NCBI GenBank assembly: GCA_904063045.1
Contig: CAJFCJ010000013.1
Span: forward strand, 124,001 to 188,000
Direction: 5' to 3'
Length of the DNA stretch: 64,000 nucleotides
Source: Dimorphilus gyrociliatus
Taxonomy: Eukaryota; Annelida; Polychaeta; Dinophilidae
Shown: positions 12,232 to 24,320 of the stretch, piece after piece
How the letters are laid out: each line of letters begins with the position of its first letter
Numbering within the stretch: position 1 is the first letter of the stretch
Position numbers and translations under genes: made by a program
The notes under the pieces: model-generated
Told to the model about the DNA's origin: nothing
What the model saw: the letters and a program-made list of their open reading frames with translations, nothing else
Databases searched by the model: none

Positions 12232-15200
12232 GTTTGAAAGATAACTTTTTCTGGTAGCTCACGCACGTGTTGCACACTGTAAGGGAGATGTCGTAATGCT
12301 CTTTTACCGGTATATTCTACCGGAAGAGCCTCGTTTTGAAAAATACTGGCAAAAAAGTCAACTCTTCAATTTTATCAAATAAGTTTAAGCCTTCATAATG
12401 ATTAAAAAGTATAAATCAACCTACTTAACTAATCGCTTAAATCTGTTTTCTTAATAATTTCGTTTACGAAATAATTAATCTATGAGAAACCGATATGAAA
12501 CCTAGATCATTACTGATGAGCGATAAGACGCAGTCCGCAACTCTTTCACGTTGTAAGTATTATCTCTTTTTATTAAAGTTTATTTGATTTATATTTACAT
12601 TAAATAGCATAAATTTACATTACAATAAAATCTGACAAATTTATATAATATAATGTTTAACAAGCTCAGCGTGTGACTAAAGAAAAGTTCTCTCTAACAA
12701 ACGAGTGAATTAGGATAGAGTCGAAGTTTACATGATACTTCTTAGTATTTTATATTCTTGATGAATTTTTATATATTAGCAGATCAGATGTAAATAGCCA
12801 TAATCAAAACGACTAATTACTTTCTCATCTATATCTAGATAAGAATCATCACTTCTGCTTTGGATGAGGGATAGAGAGAGATAAGTGGGTTATGATCGGG
12901 TCGGATCAAATCGACATCTCTTACTGTTAAATGTAAGAAGAAGAGAGAAAGAATTTTCAAACGGTAACAAGTGTTCGCCAAGAAAGGCGACGTCAATCAA
13001 TTGCCAAATTCTGGCTTCATCAAGAAAAGTTGGGGTGGGTAAGGAGCAAACTAAAACTTCTTACGACGAACTGACACAGACAGAGAATTAACTCATGCTG
13101 GATTGTAGGTAAAAATGAATGATATACACTACAATCTGGTATTTAAGCACTTTACATTCGTAAACGAGGCTAGACGGTCACGTGCAGGACGGATCACCCG
13201 ATATTATTTTTTTTTGTATACTTTTAATAAAGATTTTTCCCGCCAATCTCCTGATCCTGGTGCCAAGTTTTCAGTTGACCTACAAAATTTCAAATCGAAA
13301 TCGAGACAAATGTGTTAAAATGAATGCATGCTTTATTAAATAATAAAATATTCAACTTTATATTATTATTAATTATATTAATTATTATTGATAATATATT
13401 ATTATAATGATAAGAATAATTAAAATTTCAAAATGTTCCACAGTCATACCAGTAGTAATCTGTTGAACGCCCACCCATGTTTAGAATATGAAGACATAAT
13501 CTCGACACTTCAAAGCTTATATGTTTTGACTCTATAGATCTTGTGAGCTTGTCAATTAAATTATTTAACATTTCAAAGAAACCCACCACAACAATAGTCA
13601 AAGCGTTAACCATTGTTCTGATGTTATAGGCATCAAATTAAGGTTACACAGTTGACCTTAAACCGTTCCTTTCTTCGTCGTCATTCATAACTTGTAGGCT
13701 TCATATTGACGCCTTTAGCTGGTCGTATTATAATTATTCACTTTCTAATGAAACTAGTTTCTCAATAAATTGTTCATATTCGAATTTTGGTTATTTTTCT
13801 TACGTTTATTAAAGAAATGTTAATGGAAAAAACACTTTCTTTAATTGTGAATGTGACAAGTTTTTGCTATGGAATATTGTATCTTTATCATAAGTGTCAT
13901 GATGTAATACCGTTTTTACTTAAAATATAAACTTTGGCTAAGAATTATTAAAAGTTTAATAATTTTATTTTTGGTTTAATTTTAAAAAATGGCGGCCATT
14001 TTATTATTTAATGACCTTGAGAAAAAAGTTTCTGGAAAATTCTTTAATAAACCTATACTAAAAAAAACTCTTCCCGCCAATTTATTTGACCTTTAATTTT
14101 CATTGGATAGCCTCGTTTGGAGATAGCGTCCTTTTTACAATAGCTGATTGGTTGAAATTTAGCATATATATAAAATTTCTTCCAATAAACGTCCTTTTGA
14201 ATTGGGAAACTTGGCCGGTCCACCGATTTCGATGAAAATTGTAAATTGTTGTTGACTTGGTCAAGATTGGACAACTTTCTGCAAGATGAACTATTGTAGG
14301 TGCTGAGTGAGTTCTGATATGAAATATGTAAGTAGTAATTAGTTTTTTATTTATCCATTAAATAAATAATTTAAAAATTATATCCTTTTTAGTCATTCAA
14401 AATGGCAGACCATCTACCCACGTGGATCTGTTTGGTTCATCTTTATCAATAAGTCATCAAGCCAAAGTTTCGTCCGTCCCAAAACAGTCAATTATACTTT
14501 ACATTTCTTGGTTAACTGATGAGAGTAACAGCTTTTCTCTGAAGTCGGTTCACTGAAGTGAATTGTACTAATTGACAAAATATCGTCTTGAGGGAAGCTT
14601 CGCTAAGATGCGGTTCTCCAGCAGATATTGTAAGTAACCTAATAATTTTAAAGTATTGTTTTCTGATATTTTGATATTTTCAGTTGTCCGCCATCTTATT
14701 GGCGAAACAATTTTAGTCATCAGCATCACGTGCTGAGTCGATTGGAATTTATTCTATCGATCTCTCCAGATACTCGTACGATCCCACTATTAATGGTTTC
14801 AACAATACAGATGACCATTTGTCGCGACTTTTGATTCGACATTAAATTGTTCCTGCGCATGTCTTGTTAAATATTAACCTTACTGTTTTTTGTTACTATG
14901 TAACGTCTAACACCTTACGGCTTCATTCCTGAGATGTCTGATTAAAAAAAAGCATCTGGTTAAATGTTTTTCAATTGACGTGTATAGATACTTTATTATC
15001 ATTTTGAATATGATAGCTACGCAATTTTTTTTTGAAAGTTTGTTACTCTGACAAAAGTTAATCTTGAAATAAAAAGTTAAATGACTGATGATTGAATACT
15101 GATATTTATTATTGATTAGTAAAAAACAATTACAAAGTTTTAGGTCTTCACTCAACTAATACATTCATAGTCTTGTTACCATGGTTACAGAAACTAATTT

Positions 15201-15674
15201 TTTAATGCCTCTTTCCACCGCATTCCGAAATAATTGTTACTTATTCTTCGTTATTAGTTTTACTTTGCATATGCTGAAAATACTCTTCTAATAAGGAGTT
15301 TCTTTGAAAATTTAAATATTGTTCTTTTATATATCTATATAACTTAGTATAAATATAATTAATTATATTAGGGTGTTTTGCAAGAAATTAAAAATGGCGA
15401 ACGTCGCGTCAAAAAGGGTTTTTTCAAATTTTGCTTTAACGTCTCTTTTTTTGTGTACAAGCGTTTTTTTTAATTTGTTAAAAAATAATTAATGAGATAA
15501 TTTTATTTTATCAGTTCTTTTCGAATGTGTATTTAATAATTTTGCGTTAAGAATTTTTTTTTGGAGTGTACGAGACTTTCATGCTAGGTCACGTGGCTTT
15601 ATAATCACATGGTATTTATGTAATACATACATAATTAACTGATATTCGAAAATATTATATACGTCAATAGAAAG
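12232..15674. other. Large gene-poor stretch
   Basis: No confident gene was found. Weak signals include an ATG at 12495 opening 19 codons up to a good GTAAGT donor at 12553 without a partner, and a 61-codon minus-strand frame at 13428-13613. There are also three AAAATGGC-type motifs near 13988, 14400 and 15394. The first forms a near-palindrome (AAATGGCGGCCATTT) resembling the YY1 core, which is known to mark promoters in animals. The region is strongly AT-rich with long A/T runs. Confidence 0.45.
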
Positions 15675-16166
15675 ATGTCAGAGTCGACGAATAGAGAAAG
15701 TTACTTGGACAACAGTCCTAAAAAAAGCTCGGACCGCTTTAGAAGAAGTTTTCTCAGCGGGGAGTTAGAGCCAACTAAAGAACGTATTCAATTTCTAAAG
15801 ACTGTACAGACGTTGAAGACTATAAGTGTAGCTCGTAAGAAGGCTGGTAAAACTTTAAGTAATCTAGCACCTGATAATTTAATTCCAGAGGACTATGTCA
15901 AACCGGATCAATTGGGAAGGCAGCCTATCAAACCAATGAGTGATAAACCATATCCGACCGAAGAAGAAGCTTTGGCAGCCGCTACGGACGAGAATGGCTA
16001 TTTAGATAAAGATAGAGTGGTGAATCATTGTTTACTAGTTCTTTCCGGAGTGATTACAGAATTGGCCACTTTACTTCCAAAAGTTTATCAGCTACGTAGA
16101 GAAGTGGGTGTAAAAAAAATTAAAGAATTGGACAAACTAATTGAAGGCCTCAAAATGAATCCCTAA
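15675..16166 (+). CDS. Unrecognised intronless 163-aa protein
   Basis: A single open frame starts at ATG 15675 (MSESTNRESYLDNSPKKSS) and ends at TAA 16164. The first third is Ser/Arg/Lys-rich and contains possible phosphorylation sites. The middle is rich in proline and acidic residues (PTEEEALAAATDENGYLDKD). The C-terminal third is helical, with leucine heptad character (HCLLVLSGVITELATLLPKVYQLRREV), and could form a short coiled coil. There is no signal peptide or membrane segment. Codon composition is consistent with coding and differs from the surrounding AT-rich DNA. I cannot assign a family. The next gene (16860-17423) faces it tail to tail. Confidence 0.65.
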   Translation: MSESTNRESYLDNSPKKSSDRFRRSFLSGELEPTKERIQFLKTVQTLKTISVARKKAGKTLSNLAPDNLIPEDYVKPDQLGRQPIKPMSDKPYPTEEEALAAATDENGYLDKDRVVNHCLLVLSGVITELATLLPKVYQLRREVGVKKIKELDKLIEGLKMNP

Positions 16167-16859
16167 AGAAGAAGTTCAAAATTGATTAATGTGCTAAAAA
16201 ATTATTCACTTATTAGTGTAAGTCAACCCTCTTTAATAATCTTTATTAATAATTTATTTCTTATTATTCTGAACTTTTCTTCACTACAGTATCAACAACA
16301 ATATCCAACCGTTAATTTTTCTTCATCAGTAAAATTATTATATATATCTTTTTGAACGTTTGTTAAAAGTTGACCTTTATCATTGATCTCGTAATCTTTT
16401 TGGAAAACGAAAAAAAATTGTTCGTCTTAAGATGTACAAACTTTTTATTGAGTAGTAATTATTAATCTATACAGTAATATAATGTAAGTTTTGTTTACTA
16501 TATATATATATGTTCATAGGTCTAGTAGGTGCGTCTCTTCTATTTTTTATGCACAATAAACACGAAAAATGATTGAAAGGATGAAAAGGAAAAGTTTTAT
16601 AGACATAAAAGTAGTTCATTAGCCAATATTAAGAGATATAATATAAATATAATCACAAAATTTACAGCGAATAGTATGGAGGAATTATTCGGCAAGTTGC
16701 AAACGTTGGAATTTCCTTGGTCTGAATTATATATAAAGTGTTGTTACGGAAAAAAGGGAGAAAATGAAGGAGTAGTAGTATGACACTAACCTGCTCTTTC
16801 TCCTTCGTAGCTTTCCTTGGTTATCTGTTACAAAGATTGACTTTAGCTAAATTAGTAAT
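16167..16859. other. Intergenic space between convergent genes
   Basis: AT-rich, with a short TA run (about 16499-16510) and AATAAA near 16554. No coding signal was found. Confidence 0.45.
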
Positions 16860-17423
16860 TTATTCTGTCTTTTGAAATTTAAGAAATTTACTTTTTCTTT
16901 CATCTCGATTGCCTACTAAAGGTAATGTTCCGAGTCTGTCAATTTCAGAGATAATCAGTCCTCTTATCGACATAGAAGGGCCCATGTACGTTTCAAAATG
17001 GGGAACGAAAACTGAAGGAATTGGTATTTCTTTAAAATAATGCGCAAAACAATTATCTAAATGCAAACTGTTAGCTCTTGGAACCGGTAGTACAAATTGA
17101 TGATTTTGGGAAGATTTATCTTCGCCTTCCCTCTCCAGAGAGTTTGATTTGTCAAAATTAACCTTTTGTTTTTCAAAATCGCTATCTAATTTGTTGTTAA
17201 TCTCTCCCTTAATTGGATTTCCGTCATCGCTTCGTCCGTTATCATTTTCTGCTTTCTTTTTAAAACACGGCTGTATATTTACTACATCAGCTTCCTTTGG
17301 CATTGATATTGTATCCTTTCTGACGAGTACTGTTCCCCACTTCAGCGACATTGCATAATAGTGAGCTGGACACCAATCATCCCTATTCTTTTTATAACCA
17401 CTGTTCTTGAAAATTTCAGGCAT
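16860..17423 (-). CDS. Unrecognised 187-aa protein
   Basis: A single open frame on the minus strand starts at ATG 17423 and ends at TAA 16860. It begins MPEIFKNSGYKKNRDDWCPA, followed by a short hydrophobic-aromatic block (HYYAMSLKWGTVLV). The middle is a polar, charged linker (residues about 50-110). The C-terminal block (VPHFETYMGPSMSIRGLIIS) is more hydrophobic and ends in a lysine-rich tail. No catalytic motif, signal peptide or membrane helix is seen. The frame stays open for 187 codons in AT-rich DNA, which supports coding. It could still be one exon of a longer gene. Family unknown. Confidence 0.55.
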   Translation of the reverse strand: MPEIFKNSGYKKNRDDWCPAHYYAMSLKWGTVLVRKDTISMPKEADVVNIQPCFKKKAENDNGRSDDGNPIKGEINNKLDSDFEKQKVNFDKSNSLEREGEDKSSQNHQFVLPVPRANSLHLDNCFAHYFKEIPIPSVFVPHFETYMGPSMSIRGLIISEIDRLGTLPLVGNRDERKSKFLKFQKTE

Positions 17424-18803
17424 GATTGGTAGTCCTATTTTTTGGAAAAGTTATAAAAAATTTAAAAATTTTTGTCTCGGTCGTCTTTCTTAGAATAAAG
17501 TAAAAAAGAATTAACTTGCACAATTCTTTGGACGTCTATGCTCCACATTCAGAGAAGATAGTGATAGTTTAGACCAGTTGGTAAGCAAATGCTCAGCCGA
17601 CTTTTATTGTAAAAGCTGGTAGTTTTTTTATACGCTTAAAAAAAGCATGTCTCAAGCAGTTTTTTAATATAGATTTCACAGTAAAAGTTGTCTTTTCTAT
17701 ATTATTATACAAATGCTACCTAATCCTAACAGTGCTAAGGCTGTTTTTTTTAATTGTTTTTTATTTGTTCTTTTTTTTTCATCTTGTGATAGATCTCTGC
17801 ATCAGACACCCAAGTCAGACACATAAAAAAAACTAATAATTAAAAAATATAAGAAACATCTAGTGGGTTTTAAAAGTTATATAATAATATTTGACTAACT
17901 TGAATAGTTTTTCTTTTCAAAGAGGTGTTGGAACTGGAAAAAAGAAATTCAAAAGTATACAGTTTCATTTCCGGAGAAGAATCTGTAAGATAAGTAAATA
18001 TATACTGATATATAATTGCAATCTTCTCGCAGTTAGGCTGAAAGCTCTTTCGTATAATATTTATGCAGTGCATAGCCAATAAGGCATAATTAAAAAGCTT
18101 ATCTAGCAACCTATTTAACCTCCAGCATGTCAGCTCAGGATGAGATTACTTGCGAATTAATTAAGAGGACTTTTCCTTGATTTCTTTTTAAATATAACAA
18201 TCTGATTTGTACAAAATACAATTAGATTGCAGCTAAACAAACAAAAAGGAAGGTTATTTATATAAATAAGCTAAACAAACAAAATTATAATTACTGAAGA
18301 CAAAAAAAAGACATTTTTTTTAGATGTTTATGATAATGAGAATTGTATTCTTTACTTTTTGTTTCCTTGTTCATTTAGATAAGTTCGAGGAAAAAAAATA
18401 CTAAAAATGCACGAGATGAATAATGTTGCACAAATGGGAATTAATAAGTTCTTGTATGAAAGGAGTAGCACGCTGATTAGTAGGAGCTAGTAATATACAA
18501 ATGAAAATAACGAATATAAAGCAGTGTTTGTTTTTTCTTTTTTTTTAGCATTATCCGTTTGTCTTGTGACATGAATATACATTTTCTATAAATAAGCCTG
18601 AAAAGCTGAGTTTTCTGTAACAAATACTGTTTTTCAATTAACATATAAAAAAATAGTTTTTTTCGTGATAAGTCTGGAAAACGTATTACATAGTTATATA
18701 CAGTTGATAAGACATTTAATGTTGAAATCTTTATTATCATTACAAAAGCATGAGCTTTTCGAGAGACGGTTGAAGAAAAGAGGAAAAAAGCGAAAGTAAT
18801 AAT
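17424..18803. other. Intergenic AT-rich stretch
   Basis: Several short frames exist on both strands (for example 17870-18109 and 18477-18740, minus), but they are Lys/Ile/Phe-rich, as expected from AT-rich DNA, and lack splice context. No repeat family was recognised. Confidence 0.45.
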
Positions 18804-20514
18804 TTATTCGTTATCTTCGTCATCTTTATCATTTTCCTTCTTTTCCTTTTTCTTGTCCTCTTCGATCTCTGGATCCTAGAAAAGTTAAACAAAAATGTAT
18901 CTCTTATAAAACAATTTTATGACTTCAATATTTAATTACAGTTTGAGATTCAGTTACTTTCATATTCGATTTGATCTCATCAAAGCAGCTGTCGCAAGCT
19001 TCTTCATATACTCTTGACAATTCATCTAGAACATTGTTTATAATTTCGTCGGTTTGAACTCCCCAGGAAGCATGGGAATCTTCTTCTGACCTAAACCAAA
19101 CATTAGGAAATTATTAGTGTTAATTCTAAATTATTCTCTGCTGGCCTTCTGTGAAAAAAATTAAAAGGATTGATTTTACTTAATTCAATCGGTTTAAGAG
19201 TTAAGAAGCTAAGGAAAAATTAGATATTATTGCAAAAAAAGAAAAAAACATCTACATATTTTATACATTAGTTAAGACTGATTTTGAAAGTACGAACCCT
19301 TTTAGATTTTTGTTAGGAAACCATATGTCAAAGTATTTCCAAATTTGATTGTTAAATGGTTCCAGATCAATGGATTTTTGGTGGGAAGTGTTTGATTCTT
19401 TGTGAGATCTTCTTGAAGTGTAAGGATGGAATATTTTCCTAGATCTGTGATGTAGACTCTTCAGCGACGGCCATACCGGGTCATCGTTATAATTATCTTT
19501 AGTCAATAGAAGATCTAAGGTCCCAAGATCGCGGCAGTCGTTCTGGGTGAACACTTTTCGGCTCTGCTCTATTAGGCTCGCTTTCAGAGGGACATTTTCT
19601 GTATTTTTGTCACCACTTTTGTAGTCAATTTGTGGAACGTATTTGTCATCGAATGGATTAGTTGGGTGATGCGTTGGTCCGTGGGAACCTAAAAGGACGT
19701 ATCCTAGGGTCCATTCTGAACTCACGTTACTGCCACTATGATTATTTTCGTTCCACTGCTCACCATTTGCTGTTACAGATGTTGATGAGCATTCTTCAGA
19801 TTCTTCACTGTCTTTTTCAAGTTTATCAGCTTTATCTTGCTCATAAGTAGATAAAAGATCGGAAGATGAAATTCCATTATATTGTGTTGCTCCCTTGTCT
19901 TCACTTTCTGAATCGCATGAATATAACTCCTCAGCCTCATTTTCAATATCATCCATCGTGGATTCGTAGTCACCTTCTGTCTGTTTTTTCTTCCCTTCTT
20001 CATCCTTCTCCTGCTCTCTCTGTTCTTGATGTTTGTTCTCTGAAGAATAAGTCTGAGCTCTTTCCTCGCATCTTTTAACCAATGAACTCTTTAATTCAAA
20101 GAACTGATCTCTTTTAGTTCTTAAAATCTTACGCATTTCCTTCAGCTTTTCCAACATTGACTCGAAATCTTTCATTAGATCTGACAGTATTATAATAAAA
20201 AATTAACAAAATAAAAAAGAAGTTAATTAAAGTGTATATTACTGTCAAAATTATCGATATCGAAAGGAGTTTCAGAAGGGTCGTCAACCGAATCACTAGT
20301 GATTTCCGACAAATCGGGGTCTTCGTTAAATTCATCGCTAAAAATTATCAGTCATCAATATGAAATACATATTTTTGTATGATAAATTGACTTACAGCTT
20401 GCTCTGTAGACTAGCTATTGACTGATCTAACTGCTGCATCTCACTTTCTGCTTTCCTGATCAACTTATCAAAACTCTCTATGAGATACGTACAAGTTTCA
20501 CATTGGGAATCCAT
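18804..20514 (-). CDS. Unrecognised five-exon acidic coiled-coil protein (439 aa)
   Basis: Exons 20514-20396, 20337-20243, 20180-19298, 19090-18940 and 18875-18804 join in phase with GT-AG introns. They give a complete product from MDSQCETCTYLIESFDKLIR to DKDDEDNE-stop. The N-terminus is helical with heptads (RKAESEMQQLDQSIASLQSK) and is followed by an acidic Ser-rich linker. A second helical block (MLEKLKEMRKILRTKRDQ) follows, then a long acidic region and a more ordered block containing NPFDDKYVPQIDY and WKYFDIWFPNKNLKG. The fourth exon (WGVQTDEIINNVLDELSR) has two paired cysteines (EEACDSC). The tail is a Lys/Glu/Asp run. No family was recognised. The layout suggests a cytoskeletal or trafficking scaffold, which is inference only. 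Confidence 0.75.
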
Positions 20515-22168
20515 CTTTTTTTCTCAAACAGCTATTGACGATATGCTTTGTCCTGTAAAAAAAACAGAAATAGTATTATAATTTATAAATTGCCGCCGAA
20601 ATAGTTATTATTCACAGTATTTTCGAGATAGTACTGGCTTGTATAGGAAGTAGAGAGAAAATATTTTTTTTATAAAATGCTCTCTCTGATGTTGGAGGCG
20701 AAATAATAATTATAAATTACTAATCTTATTACTCCTGCAAGCTCAGCGTTTAGAACTGGTAAAAAATATCTATTTATTAATTAATATTCATTAGTTGATA
20801 CTTACCCTGACTGTGAATAATTACAATATTCTTTAAGAAATAGTTCTATTAATTACGTTTTATTACGTTTTTCTTTTTACCTCGCAACATATATAAGCTT
20901 TTGTTAGTGTTCTTGTTAAAATGCTAATTAAGAATGATAAGAATCAAACTATTCTTTATTTCGTAATGTTAATCTTTAATTGAAAGTAACAGAACATTTT
21001 GTAGCTCGGCTATAAGATAAAAAATATTCTTTTTTCAACCATAAAAAACATAAAATAAAAACTAAAAGATTAAAAAAGAGACATTCGCCTAATAATTTAC
21101 AGTAAGAGTGTTAAATTTACAGATGTTAGTCACATGCTTGGAGCAACGTTTTCATTTACCTTTTCTTGATGAAACAACTCGTTGAAGGCCTGATATTATC
21201 CTGGGAGGGGGGAACGGCGGGTGGTGATGGTCAGAAGTATTACAAGGCGTTTGACCTTTCCGAAACCTAAATGTTGTTAGATATATTTCAAGTTTGTCAA
21301 TAGTAACAATAGTATGAATATACCGTATAAATATAGAAACCAGGATCCGACTCTTTCCGACCGGTAAAACAATTCCACTTAGCTCTTTTAGACCTATGGT
21401 CTCGCTAAGAATTAGAAAATGCGCCAAAGTGTTTAATTTCAACACCTTAAATCAATTACATTATTGTATAAGGTTTGTTATAGCCGCTTGTCAGCTTTTT
21501 TGACAATTTAGCCTAGAAAAAACTTTATTGGCCTATAGTTTTGTGGCCTATTATTTACCGGTTGTGATTAAATACGGGCCTATTATTCATTAAATTATAA
21601 ATTATAAAATATGCAAAATATTTTTTATTTTACTTTTTAATACCAATGTTTTTTTATTAATATTGAATAGTAAATATTATAATTAATTTTTTGCCTATTT
21701 TTACCTGTTTCCGCCCTTTTTGTCCATGCCTTTATTGGTGCTATAATTAAACTCGTTCAAGAGGAAAAAGTTAGTTTTTTAAATTATTTTTTTCAGTAAT
21801 ATTCTCAAAAACGCATTTAAGTTATGAATTTAACATATATTTAATATTTCGCGTAAAAATATTTTAAATAATTAGCGAGAAATAATGAAATTATAAGTCA
21901 TAAGTAATTACGTGCCTTGAAAAAGTCAAAATGGACGACTTTTTTTTTAGTTGATTATTCACATTCTAATTATTAGTACTGCAATAAGTTTAAATATCTC
22001 AAGAAATAAGCTACTAGCTTTTGTTAAAAGAAACATATAATGAATTTGCATTTGGGAACTTTTTTGGTTTTTATGACCAAAAATAAAACTTATATTTTAG
22101 TTTATTTTTGTGTTTAGATATCAATATCTCTTTCGCTTTGCTATTGACAAGTATCCTATCACTTCGAA
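20515..22168. other. Intergenic stretch with possible minus-strand exons
   Basis: Mostly AT-rich. On the minus strand, 21445-21324 and 21266-21160 are open. They are separated by a 57-bp GT-AG intron in compatible phase and encode NTLAHFLILSETIGLKELSG and then a His/Pro-rich piece, ending at a GT donor (21159). No start codon or terminal exon was found, so this may be a fragment. The rest, including several tggcctat-like short repeats near 21520-21580, shows nothing firm. Confidence 0.35.
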
Positions 22169-24320
22169 ATGCCACGGGCTTGTGCAATTCGCCATTGTCG
22201 AAGCAATTGGAAAAAAGAATTGACTTCTTCATTTCCTGTGCCTGGCTTCTTCACTCCTTTGGAATTTAGTAGGCGTGCTGCCTGGATTAAAGTTTTACAA
22301 GAAGGCAGTTTTGTGAAAAGCCCTACTTTGGGAGATCATATATGCTCTTTACATTTTCAAAGTGGTCAGTTTCAAACAATTAATCTTTTAAAATATTTTC
22401 GAAATATTTATTGTAGGTAAACCTGCTTCGCCGCACGACGTTGATGATACTGATTGGGCCCCTAGTATATTTGTGCCTCCACTGACTGTTAAGATCATGT
22501 CCAAATTTTTCGATAGAGAATTAATTCTAGCTAATACGAAAGCTATTATGTTAAGAGAAACACCTTCTGGAATATTATTTATTCGTCAAAATTTCAGAAG
22601 TTATGAATCCGCCGTATCATCCACATTTGGATTTCCCAATGTCGGGAAAATGCGCTTCTTCCTTCGGCGATTAATAAGAGATATTTCTCCAGTTCAATTT
22701 TTTAATCAGACAGCTTACGAACAAGTGTTATTGTCTTTAACTTATGTTTGTCATTTCATTACGAAAGGTCATATTGATGGTTTAAGCGCAAGCCCATTGC
22801 CACATCTCTCTCAATTTTGGTTGTGTTTGATAAGAAGAAATTTAGAAGTAGTATTGCAAATTTTAAGCACGAAAAAATCTTCTAAGATAATAGAGAGAAT
22901 TCACGACATATGCAAAACAGACGTCGTGGTCTTGGTAAAGGAATTTAAGTTGCTCGTATCAGGTAAAGCAGTCAAAATGCTTATTGGAGTAACATTATCA
23001 GATCAGATATGTTATATCTCGCCGTTATATTCGATAAAACAGTCAATGGAAGATGCAATGAATAAATACGGACTTTCATTGCTTATTGATTACAATGGAG
23101 TTGTAATTGGTAAAGCAGAAGGATCGAAAAAGTTGGTTTATAAAAAGTTTGATTTACCCGGTGGAATGTTTTGGGGCATACCTGTGAAATTTGAGAATTT
23201 TAAGAGTCTGAATGAATATATTGAAAAGATTTTTAGCTCAATACTTGAAAGAATGAATAATATTCAAAAGAGTATGAATGTTCATAATGGTGGAACAATT
23301 AAGACATTTAACTTTGCTGGCATCAGCCTTTACACTTACTTTTTGATTACTGAAGTCAACAGGATCCTCACTCAAGGTATACACGACTACTTTAAATATT
23401 TTTATTAATCTTTAAACCAATTTCACATATAACATGTTAGAAGTATTTTTCCTCCAATAGATGACAGCGAAACATTTTACAACTTAATGGAGAATTTTAA
23501 TAACAAAAGCCGTAAGAGACTAACTGATGTAGAGAACAAAATAGCTGAGCACGATCATTTAATTGAGGTTGAAAACGCTAATAGTATGCATTTTTCATCT
23601 GAAGCAGTAGTTTCTGATCAAGGAAGGGTTGTTGATACTCTTATGAATACTGATGTTACAAACAATGATATTTCTACAGAAGAAAACTTAAATACTATTA
23701 CCGTGAAACTACTGTATCCGCCACCAACTGATAGCAAACAAGACAATTTAGTCGACAGTAATTCGGTACCCAAAATATATTGCGGTAACACAGAGTTTAT
23801 GATATCTGAAGGACAAAGAAACCATACTAGGAGCGAAAACTCTGATCCTAATTCAGTGAAAATAATTTATTCAGACCCACCTATTAATACGTGCGATAGC
23901 TTACTGGTTAGTGATTCAGTCCCATCAAAAGATTCTTTCAGTACGAAGCGTAGTCTAACCAAAAGCCTGGGAAAGGTTTCAAAAGAAAAACATATTGATA
24001 ATCTTAATTTGAGAATAATTTTTTTAAACTCATCTGTTAGCCCAAGCAATAATTTAGAGAGCAGTCCTTTAGTGACAACCCTCCGAAACTCAGCTGGTGT
24101 TGAATCTTATTCTCAAAAAGATACAAATATGACACATACAGCTAATGGGGCAGAAGAAAATAGTTTAGGTTCGGGTTCGAATGGTACTGAATCTCACTCT
24201 CAAGATTCTATAAATATTGTAACAACTGGCGTAACAGAAGAAAATAATTCGGATTCCGGTTCAAATTCAGGTTCTAACTCAGGTTCTAAGTCAGAAGGTG
24301 CTGAATCTTCTTGTGAATAG
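22169..24320 (+). CDS. THAP-domain protein derived from a DDE transposase, truncated by in-frame TAG
   Basis: Exons 22169-22364, 22417-23376 and 23461-24320 join in phase (671 aa). Residues 1-66 are a THAP zinc finger: C5 and C10, W39, then ICSLHF with C59 and H62. It is followed by the usual linker GKPASPHDVDDTDWAPS. Residues about 170-300 resemble the DDE_4/Harbinger-type transposase fold. The clearest piece is KAVKMLIGVTLSDQICYISP (22965 onward), where active elements have a conserved beta-strand pair followed by an acidic catalytic residue. Here the SD and first-D positions are replaced, so catalysis is unlikely. Residues after about 390 are a low-complexity Ser/Asn/Gly repeat tail. No terminal inverted repeats were seen. 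The protein is most likely a domesticated DNA-binding protein rather than an active transposase. The downstream continuation is described at 24321-25453. Confidence 0.75.

Noticed and set aside
11304-12257. Several + strand frames across 11.3-12.2 kb
   Set aside because: Antisense shadows of the four-exon minus-strand gene, which closes in phase.
12495-12552. ATG exon followed by GTAAGT donor (MKPRSLLMSDKTQSATLSR)
   Set aside because: Good donor, but no downstream exon could be linked; likely chance.
12885-13091. 67-codon frame on the + strand
   Set aside because: No ATG start, no splice context and no recognisable domain.
13428-13613. 61-codon minus-strand frame ending YYWYDCGTF
   Set aside because: Composition is somewhat protein-like, but no upstream exons or family could be found.
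13981-14005. YY1-like near-palindrome AAATGGCGGCCATTT
   Set aside because: Attractive promoter motif, but no gene starts nearby; kept only as a note.
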